A DNA stretch of 64,000 nucleotides from CAWDMC01 sp963803295 (lineage in GTDB: Bacteria; Acidobacteriota; Terriglobia; UBA7540), in the NCBI GenBank assembly GCA_963803295.1, contig CAWDMC010000022.1:62001-126000 (forward strand), written 5' to 3'. Each line of letters opens with the position of its first letter. Position 1 is the stretch's first letter. Shown here one piece after another: positions 9,067-17,768 of the stretch. Below the pieces are notes generated by a model that had not been told where the DNA came from, did no database searches, and saw only the letters and a program-made list of their open reading frames with translations. Both the position numbers and the translations under genes were made by a program.

Positions 9067-10029
9067 TCAGGCAAAGATGTAACCGGCATAGTCGCCGGGT
9101 TTGGGGTCAGGACTCTGTTCCGCGAAGGCAACAGCCTCCTCGATCTCCTTCGCCACAGTCTTGTCGACCCTGTCGAACTCTGTTTCCGGTACTTTGAGAG
9201 ACTCGTGCAGCCACGCCCGGAAAGTTGAAATCGGATCCTTCTTCTTCCAGTCTTCCACTTCTTCCTTGGAGCGATAGCCGGCCGGCTCAAAGCGGGAATG
9301 ACCCACAAACCGATAGGTTTTGCACTCAAGCAAGGTCGGTCCCTCCCCTTGCCGAGCCCTCTTGATGGCTTCAGCCGCCGCACTGTACACGGCGCGAAGA
9401 TCCATGCCATCGACGACCCGCCCCGGAATACCGTAGGAGGGGGCGCGATCCGCAACATTATCGATCAGCATGGTTTTCCGATAATGGACAGAGAAGTTGT
9501 AGAGATTGTTCTCGCACACGAAGATTACCGGCAATCTCCAAACCGCGGCGAGATTGATCCCTTCGTGAAACGCACCCTCGTTGGCCGCGCCTTCGCCGAA
9601 AAAAGCCACGGAAACTCGTCCCGGGTACTTGGCCTTGCACGACAAGCCTGCACCCGCGGCGATGGGGATGCCCGCCCCGACGATGCCGTTGGCCCCGAGC
9701 ATCCCGACACCGAAATCCGCAATGTGCATAGAGCCGCCCATGCCCTTGCAGCAACCGGTCGTCTTAGCAAACATCTCCGCCATGATTCCCTTGATGCTCA
9801 CTCCTTTGGCGATACAGTGGCCGTGCCCCCGGTGAGTGCTGGTGACATAGTCCTCCCTGGTCAGATGGGCGCAAACGCCCACGGCCACCGCTTCCTCACC
9901 GACGTATTGATGCATGCTCCCGGGCATGGGCCGCTTCAGAAACAACTGGTAGAGTTCTTCCTCGAATTGCCGGATTTGCACCATCTGTTTGTACAGATTT
10001 AACGCCAGCGCTGTTTTCATGGGTGGCAT
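9067..10029 (-). CDS. 2-oxo acid dehydrogenase E1 component, alpha subunit
   Basis: 320 aa. It contains the E1-alpha landmarks QYVGEEAVAVG, STHRGHGHCIAKG and GCCKGMGGSMH, and the TPP/Mg2+ motif FFGEGAANEG through VCENN. The usual GDG is GEG here, a conservative change I believe also occurs in some acetoin-type members. The start at 10029 has GAGGAG about eleven bases upstream; an ATG nine bases inside is an alternative. It lies 15 bases after the cyclase gene, and 53 bases separate it from E1 beta. Co-transcription is near certain. Confidence 0.92.
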   Translation of the reverse strand: MPPMKTALALNLYKQMVQIRQFEEELYQLFLKRPMPGSMHQYVGEEAVAVGVCAHLTREDYVTSTHRGHGHCIAKGVSIKGIMAEMFAKTTGCCKGMGGSMHIADFGVGMLGANGIVGAGIPIAAGAGLSCKAKYPGRVSVAFFGEGAANEGAFHEGINLAAVWRLPVIFVCENNLYNFSVHYRKTMLIDNVADRAPSYGIPGRVVDGMDLRAVYSAAAEAIKRARQGEGPTLLECKTYRFVGHSRFEPAGYRSKEEVEDWKKKDPISTFRAWLHESLKVPETEFDRVDKTVAKEIEEAVAFAEQSPDPKPGDYAGYIFA

Positions 10030-10044
10030 CTGTCGCGGTTCTCC

Positions 10045-10728
10045 TCAGTTCCCCTCAAGCGCGATCAAGCGGACCGGACAAGCATCAAGTCCCACCACCG
10101 ATAAGGCCAGCACGAACAAGGTAAACCTCCGTTGCCGGAGCTGGTCCAGGTTTGCGGCTGACTCAATAATCGGAATTTGATTGTCCATCAGGATTTGGTG
10201 GCCCGGCTGATTGGGGACGCCTTTCTTCTCAATTCCGGACGCGTCGGAACCGATCAGCCCAATCTTTTTCTCTAAGGCTAGCCACTCAATAGCCTCGTAG
10301 GTCAGGTGCGGCCGATCATGGGAACGCGGTGTTCCGTAGAACCGGTCGCAATTAAAGTTGAATAGCAGCATCAGGCCAGGACTGATTTCACCCTCATACA
10401 CCTTGAGTTCTTCCAACGTCACGGCCTCGCTTGTCATCTCATCGCCAGGCCTCTTGTGCGTGAAATCAAGAAGCAGGCAGTCGCCAATCAGCCGCTCCAA
10501 GGGAAAGGCGCCGGCATCCATTCCCTGGCGGTTATGATGATAGGGAAACTCAATGTGAGTGCCGCAATGAGACGACATCCTGATATCCTGAAGGATGTAC
10601 CACACTTCAGGCGCTCTTTCATACTGTGGGTATAGCTCATCGGTAAAATGGGTGTCCAACTCCAGATGGTACTCCTCTTTGCCGGGATGGAGTTTATGAC
10701 TCAGGTCAATAATCCTTCCTCCAACCAT
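10045..10728 (-). CDS. Cyclase/kynurenine-formamidase-like metal hydrolase
   Basis: 227 aa, Cyclase family. N-terminal IIDLSHKLHPG, the metal site SSHCGTHIEFPYHH (family pattern HxGTHxDxPxH, with Glu in place of Asp), LIGSDASGIEK and the C-terminal RLIALEGN are visible. Members hydrolyse amide or lactone bonds using divalent metal. Placed at the head of the E1 operon it may open a lactone or act on a keto-acid precursor; kynurenine degradation genes are absent. Substrate unknown. Confidence 0.85.
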   Translation of the reverse strand: MVGGRIIDLSHKLHPGKEEYHLELDTHFTDELYPQYERAPEVWYILQDIRMSSHCGTHIEFPYHHNRQGMDAGAFPLERLIGDCLLLDFTHKRPGDEMTSEAVTLEELKVYEGEISPGLMLLFNFNCDRFYGTPRSHDRPHLTYEAIEWLALEKKIGLIGSDASGIEKKGVPNQPGHQILMDNQIPIIESAANLDQLRQRRFTLFVLALSVVGLDACPVRLIALEGN

Positions 10729-10817
10729 AGGACCTCTTCTTCTCTCATTAAGTTGTCATCAGCTCGAATCCTGAAAAAAAAACCGAAGTAATCGCAAATG
10801 ATCGATGACTGGTTTAC

Positions 10818-10845
10818 AAATCAATTTCAATCAATATTTTCAGGG
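10818..10845 (-). promoter_or_regulatory. Possible DeoR-type operator (tandem TTTCA half-sites)
   Basis: Between the DeoR gene and the cyclase gene an AT-rich stretch contains TTTCA followed about ten bases later by TTTTCA, the kind of direct-repeat spacing many DeoR-family proteins bind. Position fits control of the cyclase/E1 operon. This rests on pattern and location only. Confidence 0.25.
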
Positions 10846-11631
10846 TCAAGCAACTTCTACTCGTACTCGCAGGATTTCAACCTTGCGGGCGGCGGCAAGC
10901 CGCAAGATGGGTTCGGAATCCGGATGTTGGCCGGTGATTAGCACGTGGAAGTCACAGAAATCGCATAGTTTGCACATCGCTCGCCGGCCAATCTTGGTAT
11001 GATCGGCCAGAACCACGACCCTGTCGGCACTGCGAATCATGATCCGCACGAGTTCCACCACGCGTTCATCGGTGGTGGAAACGCCGGTAGCATCGATTCC
11101 GCCGGCTGAGATAAACGCCCAGCGCGCATGATAGTGGGCTAGCGTTGCCTCCGCCGAAGGGCCCAATAAAAGGCCCGCTTTCGGGTACAGTGCGCCACCG
11201 GTCAGATAGGTTTCAAGATGCGGGTGATCTTCATGGGTGCTCTCCAGCATGGATGCGAGGCGAATCGAGTTAGTAACGATGCGCAGGTGAAAGTCGGGAA
11301 TACAGGAGCCCAACATGCACGTACTGGTCCCGCCTTCGATCATGACCACGTCGTCGGGCTCGAGCAACTGCGCAGCCCGGGCCGCCAGAGCCAGTTTCTC
11401 GGTGGCGTGTTGCACCGCCCGCAGCGAAAATGGGGGGATCTCGCCATTCGTCTTGACCAACGCAACGCCACCCCGAAATCGTCGAACCAACCCTTCGCGG
11501 GCTAGCTTGTTGAAGTCCCGGCGCACCGTAGCGGGGCTCGCATCAAACAATCGTATTGCGTCACGAACGCTCAGGCGTTCATTTTCGGAAAGATGCTTCA
11601 GCACTAGCTCGCTACGCTCAAATTGCAGCAC
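10846..11631 (-). CDS. DeoR-family transcriptional regulator
   Basis: 261 aa. The N-terminal winged helix (residues 5-60) has RLFDASPATVRRDFNKLAREGLVRRFRGG, the classic DeoR signature. Residues 75-240 form the sugar-phosphate-binding DeoRC domain (VMIEGGTSTCMLG, ADRVVVLADHTKIGR). DeoR repressors respond to phosphorylated sugars. It is the first gene of the minus-strand run ending in rhaT and probably represses it. Confidence 0.93.
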   Translation of the reverse strand: MLQFERSELVLKHLSENERLSVRDAIRLFDASPATVRRDFNKLAREGLVRRFRGGVALVKTNGEIPPFSLRAVQHATEKLALAARAAQLLEPDDVVMIEGGTSTCMLGSCIPDFHLRIVTNSIRLASMLESTHEDHPHLETYLTGGALYPKAGLLLGPSAEATLAHYHARWAFISAGGIDATGVSTTDERVVELVRIMIRSADRVVVLADHTKIGRRAMCKLCDFCDFHVLITGQHPDSEPILRLAAARKVEILRVRVEVA

Positions 11632-11821
11632 GGCGGTATTCTAGCAGAAGTAATCGGTTCTTCCAGCAAATGTAAGGGGGAATTTTGGGGGAAAAAGGAA
11701 AGTCTTATTAATCAATGGATGGGCGGCTGTTCTTTGTCTCCGTCAGCAATTTGAGTGGTCAATTTTCGACCGGGTGTGTCGAGATCCAATATGATTTATA
11801 GTCCGGACCGGAGTGAGGGCT

Positions 11822-11853
11822 AGCCCAAGTTCGTCACATGACGAACTTGGGCT
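11822..11853. repeat. Perfect 15-bp inverted repeat with 2-base centre
   Basis: AGCCCAAGTTCGTCA at 11822-11836 is mirrored exactly at 11839-11853. It lies six bases past the stop codon of the S8 peptidase gene and could form a very strong hairpin in its mRNA, but no T-run follows, so it is not a textbook terminator. It could also be a binding site or an element end. Confidence 0.8.
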
Positions 11854-11859
11854 CGGCCA

Positions 11860-13209
11860 CTACCAAGTACTGCCAACCCTCCAGGCATAGTTTACAGCGT
11901 AAAAAAGGTTCGGCACTCCCCAACCAAGTTGGGAGGTGTAACTCCGGCCGGAGGCAAGAGCGTCCAGAACATCATTCCCGTCGCAGTGTGGAAACATGCC
12001 GGCAATCTCGGCGGCGGCGCCCGAGACCAGGGCAGCGCTGAACGAAGTACCGGTTACAGAAGCCCAATGTGCTCCTGGGTAAGTCGTGATTAGGTTCTCA
12101 CCGGGTGCGGCCACGGTAGTGATGTCAGGTCCGTAATTAGAGAAAGAGGAGAGTGCTCCCGCCGAGGACACCGAAGCCACGCCGATCGGATACCCATAAG
12201 CGGCCGGATAGACCAGCGACGACTCGCCGAGATTGCCGGTGGAAGCGACACATATTACATTGGCGCGCTCGGCGTAATTGATGGCCCGCAGCATTTCGGA
12301 GGAAATCTGGTCCTGGCTGAAGCTCAGGTTGACGACCTTGGCCCCGTTGTCCACGGCGTAATAGATGGCGCGGATGATGTCGGAAACATTTGCGGTGCCA
12401 TCCGAGCTGAACGCCTTGAGCGGCATGATTCGCGCTTGAGGAGCCACCAGGTGAATGAGGCCGGCGACCATGGTGCCGTGTCCGAAGTCGCTCGGGAGCG
12501 GGTTGGAATTGAGAATCGCCGCCGTCGACTGATCCAATATGGCGGAAGTCGACTGGTTCAGAATGGTCACCGTCGATTGATTGAGAATAGCCGCAGTAGA
12601 CTGGTTCAAAATGGCCGCCGTGGACTGATTCAGGATGGCAGCGGTTGACTGGTCCACATCCGCTAATTCCGAGGCGCCGCTCTGGTTGTGGGTGAAGTCA
12701 TATCCTGGCAGGAGAACACCTTGCAAGGCAGGAGTGCTCGGATCGACGCCGGTGTCGATCACCGCCACGATCACCCCCGAGCCGGTGACGTTCATGAACT
12801 GAGCCGTGGTGGCGCCGATCGTTTGCGCAGCCGGCTGGCTCGCGTATCCGGTCCACACCGGATAGCCATAAAACTTCACGGCAGCAGTATTGCTCGTTGA
12901 CGGACTAGCGGCGTTCAGCGTATGCGTGGACCGCTTTTCCGGGTGGCGGGCAGGCCTATCCGCCTCAAACGTCAGTACGCGCGTGTCCGCTAGTACCTGA
13001 TTCAACAAATCGCTGGGTAATACTGAAGCGGGTCCTGCAACCAGGTAGTTATCACTGGCCCCCAACTGCCGAATCACCATGAGACCGTAGGTATTGCTTA
13101 CATCGGTGATGGCATTCGTGCGTAGAATATAATTCTGGATCTGGGCCTTACCGTTGACGACCGCCAGGAAACTCACCAGTACGAGCAACAGTGCCCTTAT
13201 TTTTTTCAT
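11860..13209 (-). CDS. Secreted subtilisin-like serine peptidase (S8) with octapeptide repeat insert
   Basis: 449 aa from the ATG at 13209, which has AGGAG upstream and begins a clear signal peptide (KKIRALLLVLVSFLAVVNG); a longer reading to 13344 lacks this logic. Triad: Asp about 152 in VAVIDTGVD, His about 244 in FGHGTMVAG, Ser about 389 in GTSFSAAL, with the oxyanion Asn in ASTGN. Between Asp and His, residues 186-234 consist of six tandem copies of (N/D)QSTAAIL, an insert absent from ordinary subtilases. A propeptide-like region precedes the domain. Probably an exported protease; the repeat may be a surface loop or a cleavage or attachment segment. Confidence 0.88.
   Translation of the reverse strand: MKKIRALLLVLVSFLAVVNGKAQIQNYILRTNAITDVSNTYGLMVIRQLGASDNYLVAGPASVLPSDLLNQVLADTRVLTFEADRPARHPEKRSTHTLNAASPSTSNTAAVKFYGYPVWTGYASQPAAQTIGATTAQFMNVTGSGVIVAVIDTGVDPSTPALQGVLLPGYDFTHNQSGASELADVDQSTAAILNQSTAAILNQSTAAILNQSTVTILNQSTSAILDQSTAAILNSNPLPSDFGHGTMVAGLIHLVAPQARIMPLKAFSSDGTANVSDIIRAIYYAVDNGAKVVNLSFSQDQISSEMLRAINYAERANVICVASTGNLGESSLVYPAAYGYPIGVASVSSAGALSSFSNYGPDITTVAAPGENLITTYPGAHWASVTGTSFSAALVSGAAAEIAGMFPHCDGNDVLDALASGRSYTSQLGWGVPNLFYAVNYAWRVGSTW
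12511..12654 (-). repeat. Six tandem 24-bp repeats encoding (N/D)QSTAAIL
   Basis: Inside the S8 peptidase gene six consecutive 24-base units encode the octapeptide with few changes (one unit reads QSTVTIL, one QSTSAIL). Third-codon positions differ between units while the protein is kept, so the array is older than a recent slippage event and appears selected at the protein level. Confidence 0.85.
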
Positions 13210-13465
13210 TACCTTTCTCCTTGCATTCGAGTCTTTGGCCGCCGGATTGAATCGCCAGATGTTCTGCAACAGGTCGGGCTCGAAAAAATTCGCCGGCCCT
13301 TCCGGGTCATGGCTGCTATGATGTCGGCCCTGCCCGATCGTCATTCCTGGTATCCGACTCTTTCGTTTCCCGGCGATAACCTTCGCTCATTGATAAAGAG
13401 TGCGAACGGGTACCACAAAATATACCCTTGGACTGGTACCGCAGTACTCGGTGGCCGGCGAGTGC

Positions 13466-13491
13466 TAAGGCGTAGCAGTAAGGCGTAGCAG
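13466..13491. repeat. Tandem 13-bp direct repeat (two copies)
   Basis: TAAGGCGTAGCAG occurs twice without a gap, upstream of the S8 gene and just before the orphan repeat-protein fragment. No function is apparent. Confidence 0.6.
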
Positions 13492-13501
13492 CGGTAATGC
13501 G

Positions 13502-13760
13502 GTGAAGTATACGCAAACGGGAGGAGTAAAGCAGATCGACCGGACGTTGACCGCGGCGGCGAGCGCGAGTCAGACTCTGAATCTCAACGCGGGCTCGTTG
13601 TTCGGCACCGGCACGCTCGCCTATAGGGTGGTGGACGGAGGCACCGTCAGTCCGGGCGACTCGGTGAGCCAGACCGGACTACTGGCCGTCTCCAAGACCT
13701 ACACCCGGAGCTGCGGCGGCGCTCTGAGCATCGCTATCGGCGGCTTGACGACGTGCCAAC
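13502..13760 (+). pseudogene. Orphan fragment of an autotransporter-type (PATR-like) beta-strand repeat protein
   Basis: About 85 residues contain one clear copy of the passenger-associated repeat pattern: NAGSLFGTGTLA, then GGTVSPGDS, then LLAVSKTYTRS, then GGALSIAIGG. Proteins with this motif are normally many hundreds of residues long and secreted. Here no signal peptide, no further repeats and no beta-barrel follow, and the frame soon runs into unrelated sequence. It is most likely the relic of a large surface protein. The rest of 13210-14105 contains no gene I can support. Confidence 0.5.
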
Positions 13761-14105
13761 GCCCTGCCGATGTCTCGCAATTCCGGCATAATGCCCAGCC
13801 ACAAGACGTTCGACTATCACCTGAATGTACTGCCCCTGCTAGGCGCCAATCAGCGGACCCTGTTGCGTGATTTGCTCAAACAACCGGGACCGGCGAACAC
13901 TACTCCTGTTGGCTATCTGTACCATCGACAATTCCAATTAGACAATGCAACGGGCAGGCACTCGCCTGCCCCTTCTGCCCACATTGGAGCAGGTTCCAGT
14001 TCCCTCCAACAAACTGAGCCCCGCACCTGTGCACAATCCGAAAGTGGGGCAAAGAGTGGCCCCTTACCGGACGCGCGTGGTATAAATTCTTATAGGCTAT
14101 ACCAC

Positions 14106-17100
14106 ATGAAAACAGACATGCCCGGAGCAGAGCGCAATGGCGAACTGGTCCGTTACCTTAACCTCAAGCTGGCCGCGCTCGGGAAGCCGACCAGCCACAG
14201 CACTGCCGATCCATACTTCCTTGAGATCGCCGGTCCGCTCCTGCGCAATTATCACCAGAAGGACCTCTTGCTGGCCGGACGGCTGTGCCCGTCCGACACC
14301 CGCATTCAGGAATTCCTCGACGGCTATTTGAGTGACGTCTGCCCTTCGGGCGCAGCGCGGCTACCGGGGGATTCCTTCGTTCTTGACCGGCCGGGAATGG
14401 CGCGCGCTATGTCGCTCCCAGCCACTGCAGATAGCTTCTTCTCACCTTATCTTCGGTCCTATCGCGTTGCGCAGGGCGTGCTCCACAATCCTGCGAGCGA
14501 CCGGCGAACTACCCAGGGGATCTTTCACATTGCCGAAGGCGGGCTGCCCATCCCGGCCGACAAGATAGCAGTGCCTAAGCGGACGTTTGCAGCGCTACTC
14601 GCACAAGTGTTTCGAGCGCCACGGGAAGCCCTCACTTTGCCCTTCACCGCCGACCAGGAGCAGCAGGTCTATATGTTTGTATCGCTGCTCCTGCGGCCGG
14701 TGGTCTCCCCTGCGACGGGCAAAGATTCCGTGAAGACGATGGAGATCCGCTTCTTTGCACCCGCCAGTCTGGTCAGCAATCTTGATTTCGTCGAAACGAT
14801 CTTCGGCAATGGTGGGGACCCCTATTTGCCTGAAAACGACGCCGCCCTGGACGTCATGCATTGGACCGGCCACAGCGGCTGCGTGATTCTGGCGCCTCAC
14901 CTCACCACACTCAAGAAAAAGGATCTCGGACTGCCCCCCTTCGAGCACGCCACGGAACGACAACAGCGCGATGGGATGTGCTGGCGCGATGAGGGCGAGT
15001 TGTACAACGGAGGGCGGGCCTTTAAGGTGACGTGCCGCGACCAGCGCGGGGTGATGGTCACCATCATCGCCGACAACTACTACGGCTACTGCAAGAAAGA
15101 GGTCAAAACCCAAATCAGTTATGCCGCGAATCTGTACGGCCTCTGTGAGGAAGAACATGCCGGCGGCACGATCGCCTATCCCACCTATGTCCTCGGCCAG
15201 GATTTTTCCACCGACCACACTTCCCTGCTCAAAAAGACGCCCTTCGAGACGGCCATGCGCCTGTTGGGCGATCGCGTCGACCTCAAGCCCGAGGGCTACG
15301 CGGTCGACCGAAAGTATCCGGATATCGCCTACATTCCCGAGCACGCGGATTTCAATGTGCGCGAAGGCTTTGTATACTGGCAGCACGAGGGCCGGCCGCA
15401 GCAATTGACACTCCGTCCAAACGAGATTTATGTATTGCCGTCGGGATACAAGGTTCGCCTGGAGAAGCAGGCCGGGGGCACGGCCTGGCGCCTCGTAGGA
15501 TCCGTGCCCCGCGGCACGCTCTGCCACAAGCCCTGCACCGTCTCGGGCGGCGGTAAGTCGGAGATCTCCAAATCCATCGCCAACGCGCTCTTGAACGGCC
15601 CGGTGTTTATCAAAGACTACCGCCGCGACACGGAGCAGGTCGCCGCCATCCTGCAGAAGGACTTCTCCGGCATTTTTCGCGAGCCGCAGCCGGAGCGCCG
15701 GGCCAAGCGTCCCATTTTGAGCCCGGAGCGATCGCTCGGGTCCGTCATCAGACTGCTGACCCCTTCCGCCGAATACACCGAGGAATACAACGCCTGGCTG
15801 CGGGATCTCCCGCAGACCATCCGGCAGCTCGTCTACACGGTGAAAAGATACTACCGGCCGGAGTGGGGCGATAAGTGGCGCGAGCACTTCACCGTCGACC
15901 GCATCAACGGTTTTCTCGGCCACGAACTGAAATTCCACGATCACAAACTGGTGGGCAACTACCTGCGGATGGGGTTTGATCCAGACGGATCCTGGCGAAT
16001 CTACAAACTCCGGCCGGATTTTCATCCTGCTGAAAAGGTACAGGTGGAGGACGATATCACGGCCTCGGTGGTGGTGCCGCGCACGAGTCTGAAAGACTCC
16101 GATTTGAGATATCCCAATGCGAGCGTCAAGTTGGTAGCGAATTGCGAGGCGATGCTCTTTCAGCGGCCCGATGACGCGATCCACAAAGGCTTCGATAGAC
16201 AGGCCGAGGCGGATATCGCCCGGCCGGGGACCTTTCTCTCAAACTTTGAGCCGCTCAACCTCGAGCAGGCTCAGGCCCTGGTCGATAATGTGGTCGAGTT
16301 CGACAAGTACACCGCGCCCATGAAGAGCCTGCTGGCGGATTTCGTCAAAGCTCCCGCCACCGAATACGTGGTCTCTTCGGCGCACCCGCGGCTGGTGGAG
16401 GGCAAGCCATCGAAGAATCCTCGTTATCTGCAGCGGCGTCCCGACCTGGCAGATCCGCGACAGACCTATCTCGCGGAAATTTGCGCCCGCCTCGACCGCG
16501 AGATCCCGGCCGGCGAGGCTGTGCACTCACCCGTACATACCGTGCTGGCCGGCCGCCGGGGAAACCCTGCGGATCCTGCCATAGGCTTGCCGCCGCTAGC
16601 TGTCTATAATCCTATCCACTACCAGGAGCTGCCAGAACTGTTCATGGATTTCATCTGCTGTCTCACCGGGAAATCACCGTCTACTACCGGATTCGGCAGT
16701 GAAGGCGCCCTGACCAAGGGCCCGTTCAATGCCCTGTGGCCAGTTGTGGACCTGAACAACGCGCTGGTATCGTTTATCCTCACCGAGTATGCCGGATTCA
16801 CCACGGCCACGGGCTACATTGGACCGCAGTTCCGGGTCGACCATGACATCAGCCTGCTGGTGCCGGAAGTCTGGTGCCGCATGCGGATCGACGAGCGGGC
16901 GCCCAGTTTTCTGATCGAGGGGGGATACCTCGAGAAGCTGGAAGACTATGAATTCGCCGGCCGACAGCTCTTGGCCAGCAGGCTGGGGTACAGGATTACG
17001 GCCCTCTTCGTGGACCGCTTTCTGGGCCGCATTTTCGAGACGCCGGACGCCGTTTTTACGGAGGAGCTTCTTCGTCCCGAGAAGCAGGATCCGGCGGCCT

Positions 17101-17540
17101 TTGCCGCAGGAGTAACCAGTATTGTCGAGGCTCAACAGCGAGTGGCAATGATTTACTTCGAAGATGGGAGTGTGGAGGCCGCGTGCCCGCCCCTCAAAGC
17201 GTTGCTTCACATCATGGCTCATGGGCACTATCAGAGCTTGGGTGTGGACGATGCGGAAATACGTTCCATGTTCACACGCGATTCCCTGCTGGCCAGCGAC
17301 TGGTACCGGGAGCGGCTCCTGGCAAGACAGGAAAGAGACGTCGCCTTGTGGCGGCGGCACCTCGATGCACTCGAAACCTTCCGGGAGGCTGCGGCACCGC
17401 TCCACGCCACCGGGCAGGTGGATATCGAGGGCCGTCTTTCCTACGCTCGCGAACAACTGGCGCGCGTCAGCTCACCGTGGTACACCTCCGAACTGGTGGG
17501 AACGATCGGCGCCGATCCGTTCCATTGCGAGCACGCTTAG
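14106..17540 (+). CDS. Pyrophosphate-type phosphoenolpyruvate carboxykinase-like protein
   Basis: 1144 aa from the ATG at 14106. The frame stays open back to 13770, but that part (low-complexity, SPAPSAHIGAG) looks unrelated. Length and layout match the large PPi-dependent PEP carboxykinases known from Entamoeba and Propionibacterium, which convert oxaloacetate and PPi to PEP, CO2 and Pi. Seen: LCPSDTRIQEFLDGYL near residue 65; a block RTTQGIFHIAEGGLPIP; a glycine-rich SGGGKSEISKS near residue 480; many conserved aromatic/Arg stretches; and VDHDISLLVPEVWCRMR late. It carries no signal peptide and would be cytosolic. It stands alone. The family call is from memory of these motifs. No strong ribosome site is visible. 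Confidence 0.65.
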   Translation: MKTDMPGAERNGELVRYLNLKLAALGKPTSHSTADPYFLEIAGPLLRNYHQKDLLLAGRLCPSDTRIQEFLDGYLSDVCPSGAARLPGDSFVLDRPGMARAMSLPATADSFFSPYLRSYRVAQGVLHNPASDRRTTQGIFHIAEGGLPIPADKIAVPKRTFAALLAQVFRAPREALTLPFTADQEQQVYMFVSLLLRPVVSPATGKDSVKTMEIRFFAPASLVSNLDFVETIFGNGGDPYLPENDAALDVMHWTGHSGCVILAPHLTTLKKKDLGLPPFEHATERQQRDGMCWRDEGELYNGGRAFKVTCRDQRGVMVTIIADNYYGYCKKEVKTQISYAANLYGLCEEEHAGGTIAYPTYVLGQDFSTDHTSLLKKTPFETAMRLLGDRVDLKPEGYAVDRKYPDIAYIPEHADFNVREGFVYWQHEGRPQQLTLRPNEIYVLPSGYKVRLEKQAGGTAWRLVGSVPRGTLCHKPCTVSGGGKSEISKSIANALLNGPVFIKDYRRDTEQVAAILQKDFSGIFREPQPERRAKRPILSPERSLGSVIRLLTPSAEYTEEYNAWLRDLPQTIRQLVYTVKRYYRPEWGDKWREHFTVDRINGFLGHELKFHDHKLVGNYLRMGFDPDGSWRIYKLRPDFHPAEKVQVEDDITASVVVPRTSLKDSDLRYPNASVKLVANCEAMLFQRPDDAIHKGFDRQAEADIARPGTFLSNFEPLNLEQAQALVDNVVEFDKYTAPMKSLLADFVKAPATEYVVSSAHPRLVEGKPSKNPRYLQRRPDLADPRQTYLAEICARLDREIPAGEAVHSPVHTVLAGRRGNPADPAIGLPPLAVYNPIHYQELPELFMDFICCLTGKSPSTTGFGSEGALTKGPFNALWPVVDLNNALVSFILTEYAGFTTATGYIGPQFRVDHDISLLVPEVWCRMRIDERAPSFLIEGGYLEKLEDYEFAGRQLLASRLGYRITALFVDRFLGRIFETPDAVFTEELLRPEKQDPAAFAAGVTSIVEAQQRVAMIYFEDGSVEAACPPLKALLHIMAHGHYQSLGVDDAEIRSMFTRDSLLASDWYRERLLARQERDVALWRRHLDALETFREAAAPLHATGQVDIEGRLSYAREQLARVSSPWYTSELVGTIGADPFHCEHA

Positions 17541-17768
17541 AGTGGCCCTTCGCGTCTCAGTATTCCTCGGTTTGCCGCTTCTCGCTGGCCGCATCTCCCG
17601 AGACCCACTATAATGGCAAGCCGGAACGGAACCCGATCCAGCAAGCAGCCTGCACTTAGACCGAGATTCGCTACAGGCTGAGACTGGCTCATGGTTACCG
17701 CGGTTCTGCTCCTCACTCTGTTTTCATCCGTTTCTGTTCTTCAGCCGTCATTGCCTCTGGGGGATTTG

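Noticed and set aside
13770..14105. N-terminal extension of 112 residues on the PEPCK-like protein
   Set aside because: The extension is low-complexity and unlike the family; the 14106 ATG gives a length typical of the family.
14595..16184. 529-codon frame on the minus strand inside the PEPCK-like gene
   Set aside because: It is antisense to a coherent 1144-residue protein; long antisense frames are common in GC-rich genes with strong codon bias.
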